64,000 bases of DNA from JACVRW01 sp963765135 (lineage in GTDB: Bacteria; Actinomycetota; Thermoleophilia; Solirubrobacterales; Thermoleophilaceae), in NCBI GenBank assembly GCA_963765135.1, contig CAVXUX010000007.1, forward strand, positions 248,001-312,000, written 5' to 3'. This document shows positions 1 to 8,544 of this stretch, in pieces. The translations under genes and the position numbers were made by a program. The notes under the pieces were generated by a model. The model did not search any database. It saw only the letters and a program-made list of their open reading frames with translations, and was not told the DNA's origin. Every line of letters starts with the position of its first letter. The first letter of the stretch is position 1.

Positions 1-1
1 C

Positions 2-97
2 GCGGGCTTCCTCCCCGTGCTCGTGGACGACCGGCGCCGCGGCCTGCACGACATGCTCGCCGGCACGGTCGTGGTCGGCGTTCCTAGCGAGTGGTTC
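2..97 (+). CDS. RDD family membrane protein, C-terminal fragment
   Basis: The window opens inside a gene. The first 28 or so codons read a tail containing RRRGLHDMLAGTVVV, the usual end of RDD-family membrane proteins (family knowledge). The RDD domain proper lies outside the window. The frame has no stop until about 610, where it would run antisense through the better supported gene at 98-493. Either the natural stop was lost to an indel or the two genes overlap tail to tail. The end given here is where RDD-like sequence stops, not a stop codon. Confidence 0.5.
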
Positions 98-493
98 CTA
101 GCCGAGTGCCTTCGCCTTGATCGCGTCGAACTCGGCCTGGGTGATGGCGCCGCTGTCGAGCAGCTGCTTGGCCTTGTCGATCTCGGCGGCCGGCCCGCCC
201 GAGCCCGCCGTCGACTTGACGTAGTCATCGAACTCTGCGCGAGCGGCCTGCGAGCGGTCCATGTCGCGCTTGGCCATCTCGTTGCCGTTGGCGATCAGAT
301 AGATGAGCACGCCCAGGAAGGGCACCACCACCACGAATACGAGCCAGGCCGCCTTGCCCCAACCCGAGATGTCGTGCCTGCGGAAGATGTCCCCGAGGAT
401 CCTGAACAGGATCATCAGCCAGGCCACCCAGACGAAGAAAATAACGATCGTCCAGAACACGTCGAAGAACGGATAGTCGGATGCAAAGAACAT
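98..493 (-). CDS. PLDc_N and SHOCT domain membrane protein
   Basis: This is a 131-residue protein. Two hydrophobic segments near residues 10-35 and 45-70 form the small membrane hairpin typical of the PLDc_N (phospholipase D nuclease N-terminal) family. The last 30 residues form a SHOCT motif (KAKQLLDSGAITQAEFDAIK), a short helical module found at the ends of many bacterial membrane proteins. I chose the ATG at 493 because GGAAGAGG lies 8 bases upstream; a longer reading frame from 523 is possible. The function is unknown. It diverges from the DUF7144 gene, and the shared promoter region carries a GGGTGAG/ATCACCC inverted repeat also found elsewhere in the sulfatase cluster. Confidence 0.8.
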   Translation of the reverse strand: MFFASDYPFFDVFWTIVIFFVWVAWLMILFRILGDIFRRHDISGWGKAAWLVFVVVVPFLGVLIYLIANGNEMAKRDMDRSQAARAEFDDYVKSTAGSGGPAAEIDKAKQLLDSGAITQAEFDAIKAKALG

Positions 494-543
494 GGGTTCG
501 GCCTCTTCCGGTTGCGGGATCAAAGCGAGTCTCGGTGCGCGGC

Positions 544-573
544 GGGTGAGCTGAGATCACCCCCGGCGGGTGA
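544..573. promoter_or_regulatory. Inverted repeat GGGTGAG-N5-ATCACCC plus extra half-site
   Basis: GGGTGAG (544-550) and ATCACCC (556-562) form a perfect inverted repeat with a 5-base spacer. A further GGGTGA lies at 568-573. The site sits between the divergent genes starting at 493 and 628. The same arms with the same spacer occur at 1794-1812, and in flipped order at 5819-5837. It may be an operator for the LuxR-type regulator encoded at 5906, which is an inference. Confidence 0.5.
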
Positions 574-627
574 CGCCGCGTCACTCGCCTGCGCGTCAAG
601 GTCGCGCTAAGCGAAAGGGGGAGATTC

Positions 628-1029
628 ATGGACAAGACGCATTCCGGTTGGGTGACCTTCGCCGGCGTGATGCTCTTCATCGTCGGCGTCCTGAACGTGA
701 TCTACGGGATCGCCGCGATCGGCGACTCGAGTTTCTTCGTCCAGGACCAGAAGTACATCCTCAGCAACCTCAACACCTGGGGCTGGGTGACGCTGATCCT
801 CGGCGCGTTTCAGCTCTTCGCAGCGTTCTCGCTGTGGTCGGGCGGGCTCTATGGCCGAGTGTTCGCGATCGCCGCGGCGAGCCTGAGCGCACTCGCCGCG
901 CTGCTGTCGATCCCGGCGTATCCGTTCTGGTCGCTGGCGATCTTCGCCATCGACATCATCATCATCCACCAGGTCGCGGTGTACGGCGGCCGTGAGGCCG
1001 ACACGCCGCGTCGAGAGAGGGCCGCCTGA
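628..1029 (+). CDS. DUF7144 family four-helix membrane protein
   Basis: This is a 133-residue protein with four hydrophobic helices, near residues 8-32, 48-70, 74-95 and 98-118. The layout (GWVTFAGVMLFIVGVLNVIYG at the N terminus, a NLNTWGWVTLILG segment before the second helix) matches the actinobacterial DUF7144 family, whose function is unknown. The ATG at 628 follows a purine-rich AAAGGGGGAG. It is the only plus-strand gene next to the minus-strand sulfatase operon and shares a divergent promoter region with the PLDc_N/SHOCT gene. Confidence 0.8.
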   Translation: MDKTHSGWVTFAGVMLFIVGVLNVIYGIAAIGDSSFFVQDQKYILSNLNTWGWVTLILGAFQLFAAFSLWSGGLYGRVFAIAAASLSALAALLSIPAYPFWSLAIFAIDIIIIHQVAVYGGREADTPRRERAA

Positions 1030-1032
1030 GGT

Positions 1033-1311
1033 TCAGCCCGCGAGGATGCGTGCCTTCTCGGCCGCGAACTCCTGCTCGGTCAGGACCCCCTGCTCCTTCA
1101 GGGCGGCCAGATCCTTCAGCTGCTGCACGCGATCCTCACCGCCGGCAGCGGGAGCCGGCGCCGGCGGAGGCGCGTATTGCTCTTGCGGGTAGGCGGCGGC
1201 ATCCTGCTCGGCCCAGCGATTGGCCTGGCGCCGGCTGACGCGGTTGGAGACGGACGTAGCGGTTCCCGCTATCACCGCGGTGCGTGCCATCCCGCGAAGC
1301 AATCCTGGCAT
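1033..1311 (-). CDS. SHOCT domain protein
   Basis: This is a 92-residue protein. A basic, Ala-rich N-terminal part and a Pro/Ala linker (residues 48-58) lead to a C-terminal SHOCT module (QLKDLAALKEQGVLTEQEFA). Such proteins are thought to mediate oligomerisation, but no specific role is known. It is the last gene of the minus-strand series and lies 16 bases after the DUF6325 gene, so it is probably co-transcribed. Confidence 0.75.
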   Translation of the reverse strand: MPGLLRGMARTAVIAGTATSVSNRVSRRQANRWAEQDAAAYPQEQYAPPPAPAPAAGGEDRVQQLKDLAALKEQGVLTEQEFAAEKARILAG

Positions 1312-1327
1312 GGGTCAGTCCTTTCAG

Positions 1328-1771
1328 TCAGGCTGCCGCGTCGGCGGCGTCGAGTGCGGCGACCACTTCGTGGGCCGGGATCCGCTGGAAATCGAGCAGG
1401 ACCCCGCCGTTGCGGCGCACGGCAGCTGCGAAGGGACCCGCCCAGCGGTTCTCGTAGACGATCAAGACCGCCGCGGTTCCCGGCTCGATCGCCTCGGCCG
1501 CGGTCGCGACGTCGTCCTCGCCAAGCAGGCCCGTGCTGGCCCCTTCGAAGACCTTGAAGTCCCCGGCGCTCTTGTCGTCGAGATCCGAGGCCTCGAAGCC
1601 GGAGTACGTGCCGTCCTCGTTCTGCATGACGAACATGACGTCGAGCACGCGGATGATCCCGCGCTCGACGAGGTCCACCATGAGCGGAATGGCGTCGCCG
1701 GTCATCGGTGCGTCGGCCGGATAGCCGATCACGACGATGTCGATCGGCCCAAGTTCCTCGTGAGCTTCCAT
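1328..1771 (-). CDS. DUF6325 family protein
   Basis: This is a 147-residue protein resembling DUF6325: an opening GPIDIVVIGYP strand, a middle part around FEGASTGLLGEDDVA, and an Ala-rich end. The family tends to occur beside SHOCT proteins in actinobacteria and has no known activity. I chose the ATG at 1771 because the sequence before it is antisense to the neighbouring gene and does not look like protein. An ATCACCC/GGGTGAG inverted repeat lies 22 bases upstream, so this gene and the SHOCT gene may have their own promoter inside the operon. Confidence 0.75.
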   Translation of the reverse strand: MEAHEELGPIDIVVIGYPADAPMTGDAIPLMVDLVERGIIRVLDVMFVMQNEDGTYSGFEASDLDDKSAGDFKVFEGASTGLLGEDDVATAAEAIEPGTAAVLIVYENRWAGPFAAAVRRNGGVLLDFQRIPAHEVVAALDAADAAA

Positions 1772-1793
1772 GCGGCGAGTCCAACACGCCGCT

Positions 1794-1812
1794 GGGTGAG
1801 CGGGCATCACCC
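1794..1812. promoter_or_regulatory. Inverted repeat GGGTGAG-N5-ATCACCC
   Basis: GGGTGAG at 1794-1800 and ATCACCC at 1806-1812 have the same arms and spacer as the site at 544-562. It overlaps the last codons of the formylglycine-generating enzyme gene and lies just upstream of the DUF6325 start. This suggests a second regulated promoter within the operon (inference). Confidence 0.5.
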
Positions 1813-2661
1813 GTTTGGGATGAAATCGCGCGCGATGCAGCGGAAGCCGATGTGCTGGGTGGACGTGTCCACCCCTTCGGCCTGGCGCGCCGCCGGCCGG
1901 TAGCGCAGGCAGTAGTTCGGCGCGCACAGGTGCGAGCCGCCTTTGATCACGCGGCGCGCGATCGGGTCGCCGGGCTGGCGTGGCGCGCAGCAGGCCTTCG
2001 TGGACTCGTCCGCTCCGAAGAAGTCGGCCGTCCACTCCCAGACGTTGCCCGTCACGTCGAGCAGCCCGTATCCGTTGGGCGGGAAGGCGCCGACCGGGGA
2101 GGTTCCCTCGTACCCGTCGGCGAGCAGGTTCTGCCACGGGAACTCGCCCTGCCAGGTGTTGGCCATCGGCCGGCCGCCTGGGGAGTGCTGGTCACCCCAT
2201 GCGAAGTCCGCGTCCTCGAGCCCGCCGCGGGCAGCGAACTCCCACTCCGCCTCCGTGGGCAGCGCCTTGCCCGCCCAGGCGGCGAAGGTCTCGGCGTCCT
2301 CGAACGCCACGTGGGTGACCGGGTGGTCGTCGGGCCCATCGCGCCAGGTGACGCCCGGCTCGTAGTCCCACCACTGGAGCACGTCACGGAGGTCGACCGG
2401 CCCATCGGTCTTGCGGAACACGAGCGATCCCGGGACGAGCTGCGCCGGATCCGCGCCCGGGAAGTCGGCGGGGTCGAGCGGACGCTCGGCGACCGTCACG
2501 TAACCGGTCTCGTCGACGAAGCGCCGGAACTCCGAGACCGTTACCGGCCCGCGATCGACCCAGAAACCCTCCACCGCTACTTCCCGGACCGGCCGCTCCT
2601 CCGGGTAGAAGCGCTCCGACCCCATCCGAAAGGTCCCGCCGGGAATCGAGACCATGTCCAA
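1807..2661 (-). CDS. Formylglycine-generating enzyme (sulfatase-modifying factor)
   Basis: This is a 284-residue protein of the SUMF1/FGE family, which oxidises the active-site cysteine of sulfatases to formylglycine. It begins with the family opening (IPGGTFRMGS) and carries PTEAEWEFAARGG, YGLLDVTGNVWEW and GGSHLCAPNYCLRYR. Cys246 and Cys251 have the spacing of the catalytic copper-binding pair of characterised actinobacterial FGE. Many SUMF1 relatives lack this pair, so the protein is probably a true FGE. Its start is only 3 bases after the sulfatase stop, so enzyme and likely substrate are made from one message. No signal peptide is visible, so modification should occur in the cytoplasm. 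Confidence 0.93.
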   Translation of the reverse strand: MDMVSIPGGTFRMGSERFYPEERPVREVAVEGFWVDRGPVTVSEFRRFVDETGYVTVAERPLDPADFPGADPAQLVPGSLVFRKTDGPVDLRDVLQWWDYEPGVTWRDGPDDHPVTHVAFEDAETFAAWAGKALPTEAEWEFAARGGLEDADFAWGDQHSPGGRPMANTWQGEFPWQNLLADGYEGTSPVGAFPPNGYGLLDVTGNVWEWTADFFGADESTKACCAPRQPGDPIARRVIKGGSHLCAPNYCLRYRPAARQAEGVDTSTQHIGFRCIARDFIPNG

Positions 2662-2664
2662 CGG

Positions 2665-5010
2665 CTATTGCCTCGCCATCGCTACGCGCAGACGCTCCTC
2701 AGCGCTGATCAGATGGTCGAGATCCTCGGCGGCCTCGTCGACGTCGATTTGGACCCAGCGGACGCGGCCGGTGAACGCGTTGTCGGACCCGTGGTCGTCG
2801 CTAACGGGCGTGGCGCTGTCGCGACCCAGGTCCAGCGTCTCGTCCGCGGAGAAAAGCATCGGCACCGTGTGCTCGACGCGGCCCTCGCCGACTTTCTCGC
2901 CGTCGACGTAGAGCGTGACGTCGGCGCCCTTGGCCAATCCGCCCCCGTCATAGGCGAACTCCATGCGGATCTGGTGCTCGCCAGCGGGGACGGGCTGCTC
3001 TCCGTAGATCTTGAAGCGCTGGAGGCCGAAGAAGTTGTAGCAATACGCCGGACGGCCCTCGTGGAGGTAAAGGCTCCAGCCGGCGTAGGCGCCGCCTTGG
3101 GCGACGACCACGCCCTCGGCGCCCCCCTCGGGCACCTCCAACTGCGCGGTGATCGCGTGCGACCGGTTCTTCAGGACGAGCACGGAGTTCTCCGACAGCC
3201 GGCCCATGCCCTCGTAGAGGAGCTGCGACTTTCCGCGGATCAGCTGCGGCCGGCCCGCGAGCTCGGGGTTAAAGCGCTCGAAGCGGCGGTCGTCCAGCGG
3301 GAGCACGTTGTAGCGCGCGCCCTCGATCAGGAACAGCCGCTGGAGCTCGCGCAGCTTGTCGGGCTGGTCGGCGGACAGGTCGTGCGCCTGCGTCCAGTCG
3401 TCGGGTGCGTACAGCTCCCAGACATCGTCGTCGTAGGCGGGCATCTCGGTCGGCTTCCACGGGATGCTGTGGCGAGTGACCGCGGTCCAACCCTTGTGGT
3501 AGATGCCGCGGTTGACGAACATCTCGAAGTACTGGGTCTCGCGGTGCTCGGGTGCGGCCGGGTCGTCGAAGGTCGGGATCATGCTTCTTCCGTGCAGCGG
3601 CATCTGCTGCACGCCGTGGACGAACGTCGGCGCGGGCAGGCCGGCTGCGTCGAGGACCGTCGCCGCCACGTCGATCACGTGGCTGAACTGCGCACGCACC
3701 TCGCCGCGAGCGGTGAAGCCGTTTGGCCAGTGGAGGATCGTGCCGTTGCGCGTGCCGCCCCAGTGCGAGGCCACCTGCTTGGTCCACTGGTAGGGCGTGT
3801 CCATCGCGTGCGCCCAGCCGACCGCATAGTGGTTGTTGGCGGCGATCGTGCCGAACTGGTCGATTCGCGACGCCATGAACTCGGTCGTCTCGATCTCCCC
3901 CGCCCCGTTGAGCGGGATTGTCTCGTTGAACGTGCCCTGCGGGGTGCCCTCCGCCGACGCGCCGTTGTCGCCGACGATGTAGTAGACGAGCGTGTCGTCG
4001 AGGATCTCGAGGTCGGCAAGTGTGTCGAGCAGGCGGCCGACGTGGTGGTCGGTGTGCTCCAGGAAGCCCGCGTAGACCTCCATCTGGCGCGCGAGCACCG
4101 GCTTCAGATCGTCGGGCATGTCCTCCCAGGCCGGGATCTCTTCGGGCCGGTCTGTGAGCTCGGCCTCGGGCGGGATCACGCCGAGCTCCTTCTGGCGGCT
4201 GAACGTCTCCTCCCGGAGCGCGTCCCAACCCGCGTCGAAGCGGCCCTTGTACTTGTCCGACCACTCCAGCGGTACGTGATGCGGCGCGTGAGTCGCGCCC
4301 GGCGCGAAGTAGGCAAAGAACGGCTTGTCCGGCATCAGCGCCTTCTGCTGGCGGACCCAGTCGATCGCACGGTCGGTCATGTCCTCCGTGAGGTGGTAGC
4401 CCTCCTCGGGGGTGCGGTCCGGCTCGATCGGGACCGTCCCGTCGTACAGCGCTGGCGCGTACTGGTTGGTCTCGCCGCCGATGAAGCCGTAGAAGTGCTC
4501 GAACCCGCCGCCGCCGCTGGGCCAGGCGTCGAACGGCCCCAGCGGGCTCGTCTCCCACACCGGCACCTCGTGGCACTTGCCGAATTGCGCGGTCGAGTAG
4601 CCGTTCAGCTTGAGCGTCTCCGCAAGGGGAGCCGCAGAGTTCGGGCGGATCGAGGTGTACCCGGGAGCGGAGGTCGCGATCTCGGTGATGCCGCCCATCC
4701 CGACGGAGTGGTGGTTGCGGCCCGTCAGCAGTGCCTGGCGCGTCGGCGAGCACAGCGCCGTCGTGTGGAAGCGGTTGTACTTCAGACCGTTCGCGGCGAG
4801 TCGCTCGGCAGTCGGCGTCGAGCACGGGCCGCCGAACGCGCTCGAGGCGCCGAATCCAATGTCGTCGAGCAGGACGATCAGCACGTTCGGCGCACCGGCT
4901 GGCGGCCGCAGCGGCTCGATCGGCGGGAAAGACGTGTCCGGATCCTTCGCGTCGTAGGTGATCAGGCCCTCGTACGCACGGTCTGGGATCGGCAGGACAT
5001 CGCGCTTCAT
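2665..5010 (-). CDS. Arylsulfatase (type I, formylglycine-dependent)
   Basis: This is a 781-residue sulfatase that hydrolyses sulfate esters, with unknown substrate. Metal-binding Asp49-Asp50 occur in NVLIVLLDD. The signature LCSPTRQALLTGR contains Cys87, the residue converted to formylglycine. YYIVGDNGAS provides further metal ligands. The length and the C-terminal beta-rich region resemble the mycobacterial AtsA/AtsD type. There is no signal peptide or lipobox, so it looks cytoplasmic. It lies between the CYTH gene (19 bases upstream) and the FGE gene (3 bases downstream). A long open frame on the opposite strand is an artefact of high GC. Confidence 0.95.
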   Translation of the reverse strand: MKRDVLPIPDRAYEGLITYDAKDPDTSFPPIEPLRPPAGAPNVLIVLLDDIGFGASSAFGGPCSTPTAERLAANGLKYNRFHTTALCSPTRQALLTGRNHHSVGMGGITEIATSAPGYTSIRPNSAAPLAETLKLNGYSTAQFGKCHEVPVWETSPLGPFDAWPSGGGGFEHFYGFIGGETNQYAPALYDGTVPIEPDRTPEEGYHLTEDMTDRAIDWVRQQKALMPDKPFFAYFAPGATHAPHHVPLEWSDKYKGRFDAGWDALREETFSRQKELGVIPPEAELTDRPEEIPAWEDMPDDLKPVLARQMEVYAGFLEHTDHHVGRLLDTLADLEILDDTLVYYIVGDNGASAEGTPQGTFNETIPLNGAGEIETTEFMASRIDQFGTIAANNHYAVGWAHAMDTPYQWTKQVASHWGGTRNGTILHWPNGFTARGEVRAQFSHVIDVAATVLDAAGLPAPTFVHGVQQMPLHGRSMIPTFDDPAAPEHRETQYFEMFVNRGIYHKGWTAVTRHSIPWKPTEMPAYDDDVWELYAPDDWTQAHDLSADQPDKLRELQRLFLIEGARYNVLPLDDRRFERFNPELAGRPQLIRGKSQLLYEGMGRLSENSVLVLKNRSHAITAQLEVPEGGAEGVVVAQGGAYAGWSLYLHEGRPAYCYNFFGLQRFKIYGEQPVPAGEHQIRMEFAYDGGGLAKGADVTLYVDGEKVGEGRVEHTVPMLFSADETLDLGRDSATPVSDDHGSDNAFTGRVRWVQIDVDEAAEDLDHLISAEERLRVAMARQ

Positions 5011-5028
5011 CGGATTCCTTCCGGTTGG

Positions 5029-5784
5029 TCAGTCGTGCAGTGCGGCGAAGTACTCCAGCGCCACCCGCGTCTTCGTTGCCTGCTCGCCCGACAGGCTGAT
5101 GCCCAGGTCCCCCAGGAAGTCGCGCGACTGCGTCGTGGTCTCGAGCCAATCGCCCGGCGCGCACTTCGTTGACAGCTCAGCGATCCGCGAGCCGTCGGGA
5201 TAGAGCCACAGCTCGACCGCAAGCTTGCGGTCCAGGGCGCCGGGGAGGAGCTTCAGCTTGAGGGCGATCACCGGCCCGAGGACCGACAGATCGTCGAGCC
5301 CGACCCCCTCCGGCGCGTGATCGGCGAAGAACGCCCGCTGTGACTTCGAGAAGAGCTTCCGCAGCGGCTGCCCTCCCGACACCGTCTCCATGACGGCGCC
5401 GGCCTTGGCCTGTCCCTTGAACGACGCGGAGCACACGTACTTCCCAGGCATCGCGTCGACCTCGACCACGAAGTCCTTGCGAGCACGCAACTCCAAAGGA
5501 AGGTCCGTGGGAACCACCGGCCGAAGCTTGATCACGGTGTCATCCGGAGCGCCCTGGGTCCGCCGCGCTCGCACCACGACGCCGGCAGCGTCCAGGGCGA
5601 GGTCGGGGGTGTCGAAGAAATACACCTGCCGGATCCGCGCGTTCAGCGGGTCCACGCCCAGGGCCGCGGCCGCGGACCGCCTGTCCTCGTCCGGCACCGT
5701 GAGCTTCAGCTCGACGCTGTCGGCGTCCCCAACCAGCTTCAGCATCTCCTCGAGTTCGGGCGAGATCAGCCGGGCGGTGGGCAT
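5029..5784 (-). CDS. CYTH-like domain protein
   Basis: This is a 251-residue protein resembling the CYTH (adenylate cyclase class IV / triphosphate tunnel) fold. It has an early VELKL strand, alternating charged strands (VVVRARR, VIKLRPV, FVVEVDAM), and a late KLAVELWLYPDG. CYTH enzymes bind triphosphates and divalent metal. The standard ExExK is reduced to ExK here, so activity is uncertain. I chose the ATG at 5784; the much longer open frame upstream is antisense to the regulator gene. It is the first gene of the sulfatase operon and is transcribed divergently from the LuxR-type regulator. Confidence 0.65.
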   Translation of the reverse strand: MPTARLISPELEEMLKLVGDADSVELKLTVPDEDRRSAAAALGVDPLNARIRQVYFFDTPDLALDAAGVVVRARRTQGAPDDTVIKLRPVVPTDLPLELRARKDFVVEVDAMPGKYVCSASFKGQAKAGAVMETVSGGQPLRKLFSKSQRAFFADHAPEGVGLDDLSVLGPVIALKLKLLPGALDRKLAVELWLYPDGSRIAELSTKCAPGDWLETTTQSRDFLGDLGISLSGEQATKTRVALEYFAALHD

Positions 5785-5818
5785 GCAGGAATCGTCCCGC
5801 GCGGGCGCGTGGGCGCGC

Positions 5819-5837
5819 ATCACCCCTGCAGGGTGAT
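5819..5837. promoter_or_regulatory. Inverted repeat ATCACCC-N5-GGGTGAT
   Basis: ATCACCC (5819-5825) and GGGTGAT (5831-5837) are perfect 7-base arms with a 5-base spacer. They lie between the divergent CYTH start (5784) and regulator start (5906). The arms match those at 544-562 and 1794-1812, though in opposite order. It could be an operator at which the LuxR-type protein controls itself and the sulfatase operon (inference). Confidence 0.5.
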
Positions 5838-5905
5838 TCTCAGCGGGGTACGATCCCGGGTGGCGCTCGCGAAAGGACTCGCCAACGACTGGAGCCGGGC
5901 CCGAG

Positions 5906-8544
5906 ATGCAGTTCCCAGCTACGAAGCTCGTGGCGCCGGCGCTCCCGCCGGCGATGGTGCGTCGATCTCGCTTGCGCGACTTGCTCGATCGCTCCGCGTT
6001 GCGGCCGCTCACGCTCATCAGCGCCCCCGCGGGCTGGGGGAAGACGTGGCTGCTCAGCGACTGGATCGAATCCGGTACGCCCCATGGCCGGGTCGCGTGG
6101 GTGGGATTGGAGGCGGCCGATCGCGAGCGACAGCGGTTCTGGGCAGCTGTCGCCGCAGCGCTTCGCCTCGCCCGGCCGGATCTCGCGGGGCTGCCTCGCC
6201 CCAACCGGACCGGGCTCGACGCCTTCGTCACCGCGCTGATCAACGAGCTCGACGAGCGTCCCGATCCGGTGGTGCTCGCACTCGACGACCTCCACGACGC
6301 GGCTTCGCCCGAGCTCGTCGCCGATCTCGAGCTGCTGGCGGAGCATGCGCCGGCGTCGCTGCGCGTGGTCGTGTCGACCCGCGTCGACCCCCCGTTGCGA
6401 CTGGAGCGACTACGGCTGGCGGGCCGGCTAGGGGAGGTGCGGGCCGCGGACCTCGCGCTCACGACGGACGAGGCGCGATCGCTGTGCGAGGAAGCAGGCG
6501 TCAAACTGAACGACGGCGTGCTCGAGCGGCTGCTGGAGCGCACCGGCGGATGGCCGACTGGGGTGAGGCTTGCCGCGCTGGCGCTCGAGGGCGGGCAGGA
6601 TCCGGCCGCCTTCGTGGCGGGCTTCGCCGGTGACGACCGCAGCGTGAGCGACTACCTGGTCAGCGAGGTGCTCTCACGCCAGCCACAGGAGACGCTCGAC
6701 TTCCTGCTGCGCACCTGCCAGGTCGACCGGGTCAGCGGGGAGCTGGCCGACGAGCTGACGGGCGGGAGCGCTGGCCGCGCGACGCTGGGGGAACTCGCGG
6801 CTCGAGACGGTCTCGTCACCGCGCTGGACACGCGGGGCGACTGGTACAGCTACCCGCCGCTGCTGCGTGAGGTCCTCCGCCTCGAGTCCCGTCGCCGGAT
6901 GCCCGAGGCGCTGCCACAGCTCAACCGGCGGGCGGCCCGCTGGTTCGCAGAACGCGGACGAGCCAATCGAAGCCATTCGCCACGCCGTCGCGGGCGAGGC
7001 CTGGGACCTCGTGGCCGACCTGGTGGGGCAGCACTGGCTGCCGCTCGTCGCGCGCGGGAAGGGATCCTCTCTGCGCGACTACGTCGAACGCATTCCACGG
7101 CAGGTTGTCGGCGCGGACGCCGAGCTTGCCCTGGCGGCGGCGGGGTTGCACTTCGAGGCTGGTGACGAGCGCCTTGCCGACGACCTGATGGCGAGCGCTT
7201 ACGAACTGGCCTCCTCGCTGCCGACGGCAAGGCGCCTGCGCTTCGCCGCCACCGCGACCGCGACGTCGCTCTATCGCGCCAGGTTGCGGGGCGACGTGGA
7301 CGAGGCGTTGAAGGCAGCGCGGGTGACGCTCGAGGAGCCCTGGGCGGAGGTCGTGGGGCCCGAGGTCCGTGCCTTGACGCTCACCAGCCTGGGCATCGCC
7401 GAATTCGTCGCCGACGACGTGGAAGCGGCCGGGGAGCACCTGCGGCAGGGAGCCGGTCTGGCCGGCCAGACGCGGCAACGAGTACGTGCTGCTGGTCGCT
7501 GAAGCCTGCGGCGCCAACGTGGCGCTGCGCGAAGGCCGCGTGGAGAGCGCGGAGAGCCGGGCCACCATGGCAGTCGAGCTCGCCGAGCGCCGCGGCTGGA
7601 CGGCGACCACCGCAGCGGGCCAGGCCTATCTGACGCTTGCCTCCATTCGGATCTGGACCGGCGATATGACGCAGGCCGAGAGGCTTGTGGATCTGGCGAG
7701 CAGCGCCGCGGCCGGATCCCCGGACCGCCTGCTGCAGGCGTGGATCGCGATGATGAGGGGCAGGCTGCTGATGCTCGCCGGCCGGCCCCTGGACGCGCTG
7801 GACGCGCTGGGAACAATCGGCTCGCTGTTCGACGATCCGCCCGTCCACGTCGCCGTCCCCACCCTTCTGTGGGAGGCCGACGCGTGGCTGGCGCTGGGCG
7901 AGCCGGAGCGCAGCCGAGCCGCGCTCGACGTCCCGGCCGCCGACGGCGTGCCAGACGCAGCGCTGGCCCGCGCGCGCCTGGAGCTCGCCGAGGGCGCCCC
8001 CGACGCCGCCCTTCGCGAGCTTGACGCCTTCCGACGCGCCGACGGGTCGCCGTTCATGCCGTTCGCCGCCTGCCAGGCGCTCGCCATCGAGGCGCTCGCC
8101 AGGGACGCACAGAGGGACGAGGCCGCGGCCCTGGTTGCCCTGGAGCGCTGCCTTGACGTCGCCGAGTCGCGCGGCCAGGGTGGCGTGCTGCTCAGCTACG
8201 GCGCCTCGGTGCGGTCGCTGCTGCGCCGCGCGATCGCGCGAGGCACCTCGCACCGCGCGCTCGCGGAGGAGCTGCTCGCGACGCTCGACCGGGAGTCCAG
8301 CTCGGAGGGCGGGGAGGTCCGGCCTTTGCTCGAGCCGCTCAGCGAGCGGGAGCTCACCGTCCTGCGCTTCCTGCCGACGATGCTCTCGAACGCGGAGATC
8401 GCCTCGGAGATGTTCGTCTCTCCGAACACCGTGAAGACGCACCTCAAGCACGTGTACCGCAAGCTCGACGTGGCGGACCGCAGGCAAGCGGTGCGTCGTG
8501 GCCGGGAGCTCCACCTGCTGAGCCCAGGCTTGCGCCCGAGTTGA
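5906..8544 (+). pseudogene. Large ATP-binding LuxR-family (MalT/LAL-like) regulator, two frameshifts
   Basis: The reconstructed protein has about 880 residues, the normal length of LAL regulators. An N-terminal STAND-type ATPase has Walker A APAGWGKT and Walker B VVLALDDLHD. A long helical repeat region follows, then a C-terminal LuxR helix-turn-helix (LSERELTVLRFLPTMLSNAE, then SPNTVKTHLKHVYRKL). The frame breaks near 6955 (after WFAERG, resuming at ADEPIEAIRHAV) and near 7472 (resuming at GNEYVLLVAEAC). Each break needs one base. No other disabling mutation is seen, so sequencing error or very recent inactivation both fit. It diverges from the sulfatase operon, its likely target. The membrane protein downstream starts inside its stop codon (TTGA). 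Confidence 0.8.

Noticed and set aside
1708..5172. A 1154-residue open frame on the plus strand opposite the sulfatase and FGE genes
   Set aside because: It is antisense to well conserved genes; its Arg/Val/Glu-rich composition is the usual shadow of GC-rich coding DNA, with no domain.
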